Part shown: positions 42,729 to 50,892 of the stretch, one piece after another | How the letters are laid out: every line of letters begins with the position of its first letter | Position numbering within the stretch: position 1 is the first letter of the stretch | Source of the DNA: Polyangiaceae bacterium | GTDB taxonomy: Bacteria; Myxococcota_A; Polyangia; Polyangiales; Polyangiaceae | NCBI GenBank assembly: GCA_041389725.1 | Contig: JAWKRG010000006.1 | Span: forward strand, 496,001-560,000 | Length of the DNA: 64,000 nt | Reading direction: 5' to 3' | Translations under genes and position numbers: made by a program | Notes under the pieces: generated by a model | What the model saw: the letters and a program-made list of their open reading frames with translations, nothing else | What the model was told of the DNA's origin: nothing | The model's database searches: none

Positions 42729-43970
42729 GTGAGGTGCGACCGCTGTGGCCGGGACAACCCGGAAGAGCTCAGGTTCTGCCAAGACTGCGGCAACCGCTTG
42801 CAGGCGCAAGAACACGCACCCGAGCCGACACCGCCGCGCGGACTCTCCGCGGACGGCCACCGTCCTCGCCCCGAAGCACCCACCTTCGACTTCACGCCCA
42901 AGGGCGGTACCGAGGACGATCGGACGTGCGGCCGCTGTGGCGTCCACAACCCGGGCGACGCACGCTTTTGCGCGGAGTGCGGCGCGCCTCTCGAGGCGGC
43001 GCGTGCAGGTGCTCCCGTGGTAGGGGTCGCGCCTGCGAAGGCGGAGCCCGCTGAGCTGGTGTGCTCCCGCTGCCGGGGCAAGAACGCGCCGCACATGGCG
43101 TACTGCCAGTACTGCGGGGCCAAGCTGGAGGAAGCACTGCCCGCTGCCCCCGCAGCGCCTGTGCCGCGTGAAGCGCGTCCCGAAGCGCATCCTGCCGAAG
43201 TGCGTCCTGCCGAGCCGCGTCCGCCCGAGGCGCGTCCCGCCGAGCCGCGTCCCGCACCCGCGGCTAGCCCCGCCAAGGCGGCTGCCAGCGGGCAAGGCCA
43301 GGGGCCGCGCTTGGTCGTGATCGCCCAGGACGGCTCTCCTGGCCGGGAGTACGAGCTGAGCGGGGATCAGACCGACGTCGGCCGCGAGGGGGGCGAAATC
43401 CGCTTGCCCAGCGACCCCTACGTTTCCCCCCGCCACGCCCGCCTGGAGCGGCGTCAGGGCCGTTATTTCCTGCGAGATTTGGGCTCGACCAACGGAGTCT
43501 ACCTCCGCTTGCGGGGGGAGACGCCGATCGCTGATGGGGACTTGCTGTTGATCGGCCTGGAGGTGTTAAGGTTCGAGGTCGTGAGCGACGCCGAGAAGGG
43601 CTTTGGACCAGCAGTGGACCAAGGCACGCACGTGTTCGGTTCTCCGGCGACGCCTCGCTACGCCCGCCTGCGGCAGTCCACGGTCGAAGGCGTTGGACGA
43701 GATATCTACCACGTGTGTAGAGAAGAGACGGTGATCGGGCGCGAAAACGGAGATATCGTCTTCACAGCGGACCCGTTCATGAGCCGGCGGCATGCAGTCA
43801 TCTCTCGAAATCCGGTGGACGGCTCTTTTTCACTTCGAGACCTTGGCTCTTCGAATGGGACCTTCTTGGCACTGCGGCAAGAGCGTGCTCTAGAGGACGG
43901 AGACCACGTGAGAATCGGCCAACACCTGTTTCGGATCGAGCTTCAGCCCGGTCGCTCGAGTGGACGATGA
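42729..43970 (+). CDS. Three-zinc-ribbon, two-FHA-domain signalling protein
   Basis: 413 aa, GTG start. Three zinc ribbons of CxxC...CxxC type: C3-C6/C17-C20, C67-C70/C81-C84, C112-C115/C126-C129. A Pro/Glu/Arg repeat linker (about 140-185) leads to FHA1 near 195-275 (GREGGEIRLPSDPYVSPRHA) and FHA2 near 310-400 (GRENGDIVFTADPFMSRRHA then LRDLGSSNGTF). FHA domains bind phosphothreonine, so this is a likely reader of the Ser/Thr kinases. It overlaps the PP2C gene as ATGA (43967-43970). Confidence 0.9.
   Translation: MRCDRCGRDNPEELRFCQDCGNRLQAQEHAPEPTPPRGLSADGHRPRPEAPTFDFTPKGGTEDDRTCGRCGVHNPGDARFCAECGAPLEAARAGAPVVGVAPAKAEPAELVCSRCRGKNAPHMAYCQYCGAKLEEALPAAPAAPVPREARPEAHPAEVRPAEPRPPEARPAEPRPAPAASPAKAAASGQGQGPRLVVIAQDGSPGREYELSGDQTDVGREGGEIRLPSDPYVSPRHARLERRQGRYFLRDLGSTNGVYLRLRGETPIADGDLLLIGLEVLRFEVVSDAEKGFGPAVDQGTHVFGSPATPRYARLRQSTVEGVGRDIYHVCREETVIGRENGDIVFTADPFMSRRHAVISRNPVDGSFSLRDLGSSNGTFLALRQERALEDGDHVRIGQHLFRIELQPGRSSGR
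43143..43270 (+). repeat. In-frame Pro-Ala-Glu-x-Arg-Pro coding repeat
   Basis: Degenerate 15-base units encode five- to six-residue repeats (RPAEPRPPEARPAEPRP) in the linker between the zinc ribbons and the FHA domains. They likely form an extended, flexible spacer; unit sequence is imperfect. Confidence 0.6.
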
Positions 43971-45193
43971 GCGACGACGCTGCCGACGCCACCAAGCCCG
44001 CCGAGGCCAACGAGGATGCCCAGATCCGCATGCACGTGTTCGGCCGAACGGATGTCGGACAAATCCGCGAGCACAACGAAGACAACTTCCTGGTTGCGGA
44101 CCTGACTCGGCGCTCTCGTAGCTTGATGGAGGGGGATCGCCAGCAGTTGATCGGCCGACGAGGCACGGTTCTGGGCGTGTGCGACGGCATGGGCGGCGCT
44201 GCCGCGGGTGAAGTCGCCAGTCAGCTGGCCGTCGACATCATCTACGAGCGGTTGTCGGAGGGTGACCCGCCCCTCGAACGTGATGACCTGGCGCGTCGCT
44301 TGGTCCGCGCGGTCGAGGACGCAGGTGTCCGCATCTTCAACGAGGCGCGGGCGGACCGCTCACGCCGCGGGATGGGTACGACCGCGACCATCGCTGCCTT
44401 GTTGGACGGCACGCTGTTCGTCGCCCAGGTCGGGGACAGCAGGGCCTACGTCCTGCGCCGAGGAAAGTTGGTCCAGGTCACTCGGGACCAGTCCCTGGTG
44501 AATCAGCTGATCGAAGCGGGGCAGCTGACGGAAGAAGAGGCCGAGACCTTCGAGCACAACAACATCATCCTGCAGGCGCTTGGCACCGCTGACACGGTGC
44601 AGGTCGACCTGACACATGTGAAACTGCGCCGCGGCGATACACTGATGGTCTGCTCGGATGGACTGAGCGGCATGATTCGCGCGGACGAGATCCGCGAGGT
44701 ACTCGCCTCCGTCCCGGATCCCCTCGAGGCCTGCAAGGTGCTGACGGAGCGCGCCAATCTGGCCGGCGGTCACGACAACATCACGGTGATCGTTGCGCGC
44801 TTCGACGGGCCTGCACTCCCCGACCCGGACCCGAGCGACGAACTGGCCTACCGCAAGTACGCCTTGCCCGAAGCCCCGAACGCCGAGGCGACCATCCGCG
44901 CCCAGGCGATCAGCGCCGACGACGTGGCCGACGGAGAGATGAGCGACGAGGCGGCCCGCGAGTCGAGGTCCCTGCGCGTGGGACACACGATGATCGGCAT
45001 GACCAGCCCGGTACTGCCGGATGGCGGCGACAGTGAGGCGCCGCGTATTCCCTCCACGCCACCTCCGGTCTTCAACATCGACGAAGAGCCCGTAGACATT
45101 CCCACCACTGGCTGGCCCCCGCATGTCGTCGGGCTCACCGTGCTCGGGGTGTTGCTCGTGGTCGCCTTGACGGGTTTCGTTTTCCTGCGCTGA
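43967..45193 (+). CDS. PP2C-family protein phosphatase with C-terminal membrane anchor
   Basis: 408 aa. The catalytic domain covers about 25-280 with the metal-binding motifs TDVGQIREHNEDNF, VCDGMGGAAAGE (D73), GMGTTATIAALL, QVGDSRAYVLR, SDGLSGMI and GGHDNITVI. A low-complexity linker follows and one helix at about 387-407 anchors the C-terminus (VVGLTVLGVLLVVALTGFVF). It reverses Ser/Thr phosphorylation and is co-translated with the FHA protein, a phospho-reader/eraser pair. Confidence 0.93.
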   Translation: MSDDAADATKPAEANEDAQIRMHVFGRTDVGQIREHNEDNFLVADLTRRSRSLMEGDRQQLIGRRGTVLGVCDGMGGAAAGEVASQLAVDIIYERLSEGDPPLERDDLARRLVRAVEDAGVRIFNEARADRSRRGMGTTATIAALLDGTLFVAQVGDSRAYVLRRGKLVQVTRDQSLVNQLIEAGQLTEEEAETFEHNNIILQALGTADTVQVDLTHVKLRRGDTLMVCSDGLSGMIRADEIREVLASVPDPLEACKVLTERANLAGGHDNITVIVARFDGPALPDPDPSDELAYRKYALPEAPNAEATIRAQAISADDVADGEMSDEAARESRSLRVGHTMIGMTSPVLPDGGDSEAPRIPSTPPPVFNIDEEPVDIPTTGWPPHVVGLTVLGVLLVVALTGFVFLR

Positions 45194-45238
45194 CGGGCGC
45201 GGCGCGGGGGCTGGCCCCAGGCCACGAGAGGGCAACCG

Positions 45239-46708
45239 ATGAGAACGCGACACACGGTCCGGCGCGTGCTGTGGATCGTTCCTACCCTCGTGTTCACTTC
45301 CCTGGTGCTCTTTGGCTTCCTATCGACCCTCGGCGCTCACCGTGCGGACGCAGCGCGGCTCCCACGGTTCTTCCAGCCGCAGCCACAATCCGTGCGCGAA
45401 CGCGCCGATGGCGCCGTTCGACGCATCGCCGGCGAAGGTTCCGAGGCGGAAGACGGCGCCCGCGATCTGGCCGGCTTGGGCGGCGCCGCGTTGCCGCACG
45501 TCTTGCCGCGCCTCGACGCATTGCCACCACGAGCGCGTGGCAGGGTTGCGCTTGCCCTTGGTCCCGTGGCTCGCCGCATGGGGGTGGGCACACGAGAAGA
45601 GCTGCTTCAACCCGAAACCGCTGTTCTGTTCTGGACGCGCTTCTGGCAAGACCGCTCCATCGACTTCCGCCCGGGCGTCGCCAAGCGCGCGGTGCGCAGG
45701 GTCATGCAGCACGCCAGTGAGGGTCGTCGCGAAGACGTGCTCAGCCTGGACACCTTTGCGCTGCCGGAGTTGATACTCGCCCTGCCCACGGTGCGCAGCC
45801 CGGAGGACGTCGTCACCACGGCGAGACTGTGCCAGTTGCTCGCACACGTCAGTGGCAAGCCCTGGACCATCGACGAAACCGCCTCTGCCGCACAGGCGGA
45901 AACCGCTCGCCGAACTTGGCTGCGGTGGTGGCGCGACAACCGCCTTCAGTTCGTGAACCTCGAAGGCCCTGAGCGGTTGTTCGCCATGGTCACCGAAACC
46001 GAGTACGGCCGCTGGGCGGAGGCGGCGGCGTACTCGCGCTTGGGCACGACCGCGCAAGGCCAGCCGGTGCTGGACGTGCTCAGCGCGCGTGCGCCCCTCA
46101 GCTTGAGTATCCTCGTCGCTGCGATCTTGGCCGGCTATCTCGGAAGCATTGCGCTCGGCACTTGGGCAGCGGCGAGCCGAAACTTCGATCGCATGGCAGC
46201 GCCCTTCGTCCTAGCGCTCATCGCCGTACCCTTGGTCGTGCTGCTGCCTTCAGTGGCTCCCACAGAGCCTGCGGGCCACGTGCTGCTCGCGGTGCTGGCA
46301 GTGAGTCTGATGACGAGTGCGACGCTATCCCGCTATCAGCGCGGCGCACTGCGGCGCGAGCTCGCCACGGACTACGCTCGCACGCGCCGTGCCTTCGGCC
46401 TACCTCCGCTTCGGATCGCCTGGGTGAGCGTGCGCGGTGCGTCCAGCGCCCTCGGTTCGCTGCTGGGCCGCGACCTCCCTACCCTCCTTTCCCTGTGCTT
46501 GCTGGTGGAATACGCCTTGGACTTGCCAGGACTTGGTCCCGTCACGGTGCAAGCGCTCAAGTCCGGGGACGTCTCCTGGCTGATGGCGGTCGGACTTGGG
46601 TCGATGACTCTCGCCGCACTGATGCAGATTCTCAGCGACCGTGTGCTGCTTGCGTTGGACCCACGGATCGACAGTCAGGCACTAGAACGTAAGGGAGAGC
46701 TGTCGTGA
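45239..46708 (+). CDS. ABC transporter permease, DppB-like, with a large extracytoplasmic insert
   Basis: 489 aa. One N-terminal helix (VLWIVPTLVFTSLVLFGFLS) is followed by about 240 mostly helical residues with HEAT-like character (GDLAGLGGAALPHVLPRLDA-like, REDVLSLDTFALPELILALP). From about residue 284 five helices form a BPD_transp_1 permease, with the EYALDLPGLGPVTVQALKSG signature. Ordinary DppB proteins are about 310-340 aa with a short loop there. The ATPase and substrate-binding genes are not in the window. The stop overlaps the next permease as GTGA. Confidence 0.85.
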   Translation: MRTRHTVRRVLWIVPTLVFTSLVLFGFLSTLGAHRADAARLPRFFQPQPQSVRERADGAVRRIAGEGSEAEDGARDLAGLGGAALPHVLPRLDALPPRARGRVALALGPVARRMGVGTREELLQPETAVLFWTRFWQDRSIDFRPGVAKRAVRRVMQHASEGRREDVLSLDTFALPELILALPTVRSPEDVVTTARLCQLLAHVSGKPWTIDETASAAQAETARRTWLRWWRDNRLQFVNLEGPERLFAMVTETEYGRWAEAAAYSRLGTTAQGQPVLDVLSARAPLSLSILVAAILAGYLGSIALGTWAAASRNFDRMAAPFVLALIAVPLVVLLPSVAPTEPAGHVLLAVLAVSLMTSATLSRYQRGALRRELATDYARTRRAFGLPPLRIAWVSVRGASSALGSLLGRDLPTLLSLCLLVEYALDLPGLGPVTVQALKSGDVSWLMAVGLGSMTLAALMQILSDRVLLALDPRIDSQALERKGELS

Positions 46709-47433
46709 CTCGGCGCAACATCTCCCTTGGCTTGCTGCTCTTGTTGGTCGTCGCTGCGCTCATCGCCGACTTCGCAGGAGGCACTGCCGCGCCAATCTTG
46801 TCGGGAGCGCGTACCGCGCTGGTGCTCGTCGTGGTGAGCGGTGGCCTCTGCGTCGCAATCGGTGTGCCGCTGGGTGCGATCGCTGGCGCCTCGAGTCGTA
46901 GTGCGGATGCGCTGCTGGCACGCGCCGTCGAACTGACCGGAACACTCCCCGTGCTGGTGGTGGCAGCCGTCGTTGTCTCCTGGTCCGGCGAGGGTTCGCT
47001 CCTGCGACTCGCCATCTGCCTCGGATTGCTGCGCTCCATCGAGCTGGCCCGCCTGCTTCGCGGCGAGGTGCAACGCGTGGCGACGGAGGACTTCGTGCTG
47101 GCGACAAGGGCGCTGGGCGCATCCACGCTCTGGACGTTGCAGCGCCACGTACTGCCCCACTGTCGGCGGCCAGTGCTGGTGAACCTCGCGCTTTCCGCGG
47201 CCTACGTCGTTGCCGTGGAAGCGGGGCTGTCGTTCCTCGGCTTGCGCTCCGAGCCCACCTTTCCATCCTGGGGGCAGCTGCTCAGCCCGGGCTTCGAGGG
47301 CCCCCTTGGCATCCGGCTCGCCGCGGCCGGAGCCGCCCTGTCCCTGACCGGCTCATTGCTGTCGCTGGCGCAATGGACCAGCGACTCGACCAATCCAAGA
47401 CTCCGACTCGAAGGCGCGCGCGCCAGTGGGTGA
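46705..47433 (+). CDS. ABC transporter permease, DppC-like
   Basis: 242 aa, GTG start. Five or six helices with the permease signature DFVLATRALGASTLWTLQRH and the end EAGLSFLGLRSEPTFPSWGQ. Shorter than typical DppC (about 300 aa) at the N-terminus. Together with the preceding gene it forms a peptide/nickel-type permease pair; no ATPase follows, so it must use components encoded elsewhere. Confidence 0.86.
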   Translation: MTRRNISLGLLLLLVVAALIADFAGGTAAPILSGARTALVLVVVSGGLCVAIGVPLGAIAGASSRSADALLARAVELTGTLPVLVVAAVVVSWSGEGSLLRLAICLGLLRSIELARLLRGEVQRVATEDFVLATRALGASTLWTLQRHVLPHCRRPVLVNLALSAAYVVAVEAGLSFLGLRSEPTFPSWGQLLSPGFEGPLGIRLAAAGAALSLTGSLLSLAQWTSDSTNPRLRLEGARASG

Positions 47434-47482
47434 CGTTTCGGGTGCCTTCGCGCTATAGAGCCTCGGACTCTGGAGACCCCTC

Positions 47483-48124
47483 ATGGCTGTAATTCCCATC
47501 GGCGAACACAATTTCGAGCAAGAAGTCTTGATGAGTGAACTCCCCGTGCTCGTCGAGTTCAGCGCTGAATGGTGCGGGCCCTGCAAGACGGTCGCGCCCG
47601 AATTGGCGGCACTGTCCTCGGAGCTAGAGGGCAAGGCGAAGGTCGTGCAAGTCGACATCGACAAGTCGCCCATGCTGTCCCGTGAACTCGGGGTGCAGTC
47701 CGTTCCGACCTTCGCTGTGTTCCACCAAGGGCGTCCGGTGGGTGGCCGAGTCGGCGCCCTCCGACGCACGGAGCTGCGCCAGCTGGTCGAACCCTTCCTG
47801 CCTCGCGCGGAAGGTGCCCTCAAGGCCGAGGAGGTCGCCATCCTGCTCACGCGACGACAGGTGAGCCTGGTGGACACCCGTGACAAGGAAGTCTTTGCGC
47901 GCGCCCATCTGCCGAGCGCCATCAACATTCCTCTGGACGAAGTGCCTACGCGTCTTGCGGAGTTGCACATGCTGCCGGGCGCTCCCGTGGTGTACTGCCG
48001 TGCGGGTGATCGCACGAAGACCTTGGCGGAGACCTTGGCGGCGCAAGGGGTCCCCGTCTCGTTCATCGAGGGTGGGGTGTTGTCGTGGGAGGCAGCGGGT
48101 CTCCCCGTCGAACGACCGGACTGA
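47483..48124 (+). CDS. Thioredoxin-rhodanese fusion protein
   Basis: 213 aa, no signal peptide. Thioredoxin domain 1-105 with WCGPCKT (C31, C34) and the cis-Pro SVPTFAVF. Rhodanese domain 115-212 with DTRDKEVFARAHLPSAINIP and the active-site Cys in VVYCRAGDRTK (about 172). Fusing a sulfurtransferase to thioredoxin would let persulfide or disulfide be reduced directly. TCTGGAGA is seen 10 bases before the ATG. Its stop abuts the stop of larC. Confidence 0.93.
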   Translation: MAVIPIGEHNFEQEVLMSELPVLVEFSAEWCGPCKTVAPELAALSSELEGKAKVVQVDIDKSPMLSRELGVQSVPTFAVFHQGRPVGGRVGALRRTELRQLVEPFLPRAEGALKAEEVAILLTRRQVSLVDTRDKEVFARAHLPSAINIPLDEVPTRLAELHMLPGAPVVYCRAGDRTKTLAETLAAQGVPVSFIEGGVLSWEAAGLPVERPD

Positions 48125-49468
48125 TCACTGGTCCTGGTCGCGCAGGAGCAAAAGCGCCGCTTGCACTATCACGCGCACGGGAACGCCTGCCTCGGCCGCG
48201 AGCTTTCGACACACGTCGAACTCCGGCTTGATCTGCGCGGGTCCGTAGGGCCCCTCGCTCACCTTGACGGGTACCTCGCCCCACTGCGTCTGCACCTGCA
48301 CCACGCGGCGAGGCCGCTCCAGGCGTTGGAAGTGCGTGAACCGCACGCCAATGCTGGGGGTTTCACGGAGCACTAGTTCGCCCAGGGAGGTCACCAGCGC
48401 AGCTGGCGAAAGCGCACTGAGCACCCAACCGGGCCTGCCTTTCTTCATCGTGACGGGCGTCACCCAGGCATCGAGCGCACCCGCGGCCAGCAGCTTGTCC
48501 ACTGCGTGGCCCAAGATCTCACCGCTGGCGTCGTCGAGGTTCGCTTCGAGCACCGCGTGAGAATCGGTGGACGTCGCCGTCGCAGTCGGCGTGCCGAGGA
48601 TGGCGCGCACCGCGTTGGGACGATCGGCGAGGCGCTGGGACCCCGCGCCCCAACCGATCACCTCGGGCACCATGGCCGGCAGCCGACAATACGAGCTCGC
48701 GACGGTAGAGAGAATGGCAGCCCCCGTGGGCGTCACCAGCTCCACATCGAGCCCGGAGTCGTAGGTGGGCACGCCAACGAGACACTCCAAAGCGGCGGGA
48801 GCGGGCAGCGGCAGCACGCCGTGCCTACACTCGACGAACCCTTTGCCCAAGGGCACGGGCGTCGCGGAAACGGAGGCGCCGAGATGCTCGAGGCAGGCAG
48901 CGGCGCCCACGACATCGACGATGGCATCCACGGCCCCCACTTCGTGAAAGGTGACGTCCATCAGCTCGATGTGGTGCACCTTTGCTTCGGCGTGGCCCAA
49001 GCGCAGGAAGATCCGCTGGGCGAGTTCGCTCACGCCTGGCGCCAGCTTGCTTGTCCGCAAGATGTCGAGAATGTCCGCGAGCGTGCGATCGTGCCCGGAC
49101 GCTTCACAGTGAACGGAGAACGCCGTTGCGGAAATGGCGCCGCGAAACACCGCCGCGACGCTCACGCTCGCCTCGGGTAGCGCCAGAGCTTCCACGGCGC
49201 TCTCGACGACGAAAAGCGGAACGCCGAGATCCAACAGCGCCGCCACGGTCATGTCGCCGGCGATGCCGCTTGGCAAGTCCAGGTGCAGGAGCTTGCCGCG
49301 GCCGGCGCCAGCGGGGAGATCGGGCCGCGTCAGGGCGCGCCCGGCACCGCCCTCGCCGTGATCACCGTGGCCATGGCCGCCGTGACCGTGCCCGTGATCG
49401 CCGTGACCATGGCCGTGATCGCCGTGACCGTGGCCGTGCCCGTGATCGTGATCGTGGGCGTCAGCCAC
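48125..49468 (-). CDS. larC: Nickel pincer cofactor biosynthesis protein LarC
   Basis: 447 aa from GTG 49468. After a His-rich stretch (residues 5-38, repeats of HGHGDHG type) comes the LarC/DUF111 domain: LLHLDLPSGIAGDMTVAALL, ELMDVTFHEVGAVDAIVDVV, GVLPLPAPAALECLVGVPTY, LVTPTGAAIL and LEANLDDASGEILGHAV. LarC inserts nickel into the pyridinium dithio-dicarboxylate cofactor made by LarB and LarE. The GTG overlaps larB by 8 bp. It is intact here, with no frameshift between its two halves. LarE and LarA are not in the window. Confidence 0.9.
   Translation of the reverse strand: MADAHDHDHGHGHGHGDHGHGHGDHGHGHGGHGHGDHGEGGAGRALTRPDLPAGAGRGKLLHLDLPSGIAGDMTVAALLDLGVPLFVVESAVEALALPEASVSVAAVFRGAISATAFSVHCEASGHDRTLADILDILRTSKLAPGVSELAQRIFLRLGHAEAKVHHIELMDVTFHEVGAVDAIVDVVGAAACLEHLGASVSATPVPLGKGFVECRHGVLPLPAPAALECLVGVPTYDSGLDVELVTPTGAAILSTVASSYCRLPAMVPEVIGWGAGSQRLADRPNAVRAILGTPTATATSTDSHAVLEANLDDASGEILGHAVDKLLAAGALDAWVTPVTMKKGRPGWVLSALSPAALVTSLGELVLRETPSIGVRFTHFQRLERPRRVVQVQTQWGEVPVKVSEGPYGPAQIKPEFDVCRKLAAEAGVPVRVIVQAALLLLRDQDQ
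49366..49460 (-). repeat. His-Gly coding repeat at the LarC N-terminus
   Basis: Tandem units near CATGGTCACGGCGATCACGG (GDHGHGH) code for a His-rich arm that could store or deliver nickel; imperfect units suggest slippage. Confidence 0.7.
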
Positions 49469-50225
49469 GGTCCTCCCGGGAGCGAAGCTGGCGCACGACT
49501 GCCATCGCGGCACCGAAACCGTTGTCGATATTGACGACCGTGACTCCGGCGGCGCATCCCGTCAGCATGCCGAACAGCGCCGTCAAGCCTCCGAGGGCGG
49601 CGCCGTATCCAACGGAGGTGGGCACCGCGATCACGGGTGAAGAGACGAGGCCGCCCACGACGCTCGGCAGCGCGCCCTCCATGCCTGCGATCACCACCAC
49701 GACGGGTGCGCGCATCAAGACGTCCAAGCCATCGAACAAGCGATGGATCCCCGCGACGCCTACGTCCGTCAGGCGCGCCAGGGGCACGCCCGCCATGCGC
49801 AGCGTTTCTGCCGCCTCTTCAGCCACGGGAAGATCACTGGTCCCCGCGGTGACGAGAGCAATGGGGGCGATGTCCCGGGGCACGACGGGCGCGTGTTCGT
49901 AGCTCAGCACCCGCGCGACTCGCGCATAGCTGAGCTGCGGCAGCGCCGCGCAGACCACTTCCGCCGCCTCCGGACTCACGCGCGTGACGAGCACGTTCTG
50001 CCCCGCTCTGATGAGGCCTTCGGCGATGCCAACGATGTGTTCGGGCAGCTTGCGCTCGCCCAGCACCACTTCGGGCAGCCCCTGGCGGAGGGCTCGATGG
50101 TGGTCCACGCGAGCGTAGCCGAGGTCCGCGAAAGGCAGATGGCGGAGCTCCTGGAGTGCTTGGCCGACATCGGTGTCGCCTCTACGCACCCGTTCCAATA
50201 GTTGGCTGAGTTGGTCTTCGTTCAT
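49461..50225 (-). CDS. larB: Nickel pincer cofactor biosynthesis protein LarB
   Basis: 254 aa. LarB carboxylates and hydrolyses nicotinic acid adenine dinucleotide, the first step of the nickel pincer cofactor. The C-terminal half is NCAIR-mutase-like: IALVTAGTSDLPVAEEAAET, VVVIAGMEGALPSVVGGLVS, VIAVPTSVGYGAALGGLTAL. The N-terminus has FADLGYARVDHHRALRQGLP then EVVLGERK. Start ATG 50225; larC follows with 8-bp overlap. Confidence 0.94.
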   Translation of the reverse strand: MNEDQLSQLLERVRRGDTDVGQALQELRHLPFADLGYARVDHHRALRQGLPEVVLGERKLPEHIVGIAEGLIRAGQNVLVTRVSPEAAEVVCAALPQLSYARVARVLSYEHAPVVPRDIAPIALVTAGTSDLPVAEEAAETLRMAGVPLARLTDVGVAGIHRLFDGLDVLMRAPVVVVIAGMEGALPSVVGGLVSSPVIAVPTSVGYGAALGGLTALFGMLTGCAAGVTVVNIDNGFGAAMAVVRQLRSREDRG

Positions 50226-50310
50226 CGTTTCTCACGGACCCGCTCGCGGGCCTGACTTGGTGCTTGTCCCACTTTTCACCCCGGCTCAGAAGTGCTTTTC
50301 TGGGCGGGTC

Positions 50311-50859
50311 ATGCCAGCGCTGGTGTTTCCCTTGCTGGGACTACTGATCGGTCTTGGGCTAGCACGGATGAGCCGGGACGAGAGAGCGTCGCTCACCGAG
50401 AGCCGCGACGTGGTGCTGGCCGCTTGTTTCGGTGCCGTCGTGCTCGGCCCCGCAGCGGCCTTCCTGTTGGCACTCGCCCCTGACTGGTGTCTGGCGTACC
50501 GCGTCGACTATCGCCGCATCCCGAGCTTCTTCCCGGCGTTGGACGCCTTGGCTACGGCCGCAGCACCTGCCCTTGGGGTGCTCCTGGCGCGTACGTTGTC
50601 CTGGACGAAGCGCCCGCGCTTGGTGTGGCAGCTGCTGTTCCTGATAGCGGGCCTTTCGGCGGCGACACTGGTCATCGGCGCCGGACGCCTGGGGCACGTG
50701 GCCACGCACACCCAGTTCCACGATGACTTCGGCGTCCGCCCCGTCGCAGGCAGCCCCTTGGGCTACGCGTTGCTGTGGCTGGCCGGCGTGGTGGCGGCAG
50801 GCATCGCCATTACGGCCCGAGGTATCCGTCGGCACCAGCTCAGCCTTACTCGGGATTGA
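50311..50859 (+). CDS. Small multi-pass membrane protein
   Basis: 182 aa with about five hydrophobic segments (VFPLLGLLIGLGLARM; AACFGAVVLGPAAAFLLALA; FPALDALATAAAPALGVLLA; LLFLIAGLSAATLVIGAGRL; YALLWLAGVVAAGIAITARG). No conserved functional motif is recognised. It ends 33 bp before the TldE-like gene on the same strand. Starts upstream of ATG 50311 would overlap the divergent larB promoter. Confidence 0.65.
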   Translation: MPALVFPLLGLLIGLGLARMSRDERASLTESRDVVLAACFGAVVLGPAAAFLLALAPDWCLAYRVDYRRIPSFFPALDALATAAAPALGVLLARTLSWTKRPRLVWQLLFLIAGLSAATLVIGAGRLGHVATHTQFHDDFGVRPVAGSPLGYALLWLAGVVAAGIAITARGIRRHQLSLTRD

Positions 50860-50892
50860 CAGCGCCGACGCCCGACAACAGGGTCCCCACCC

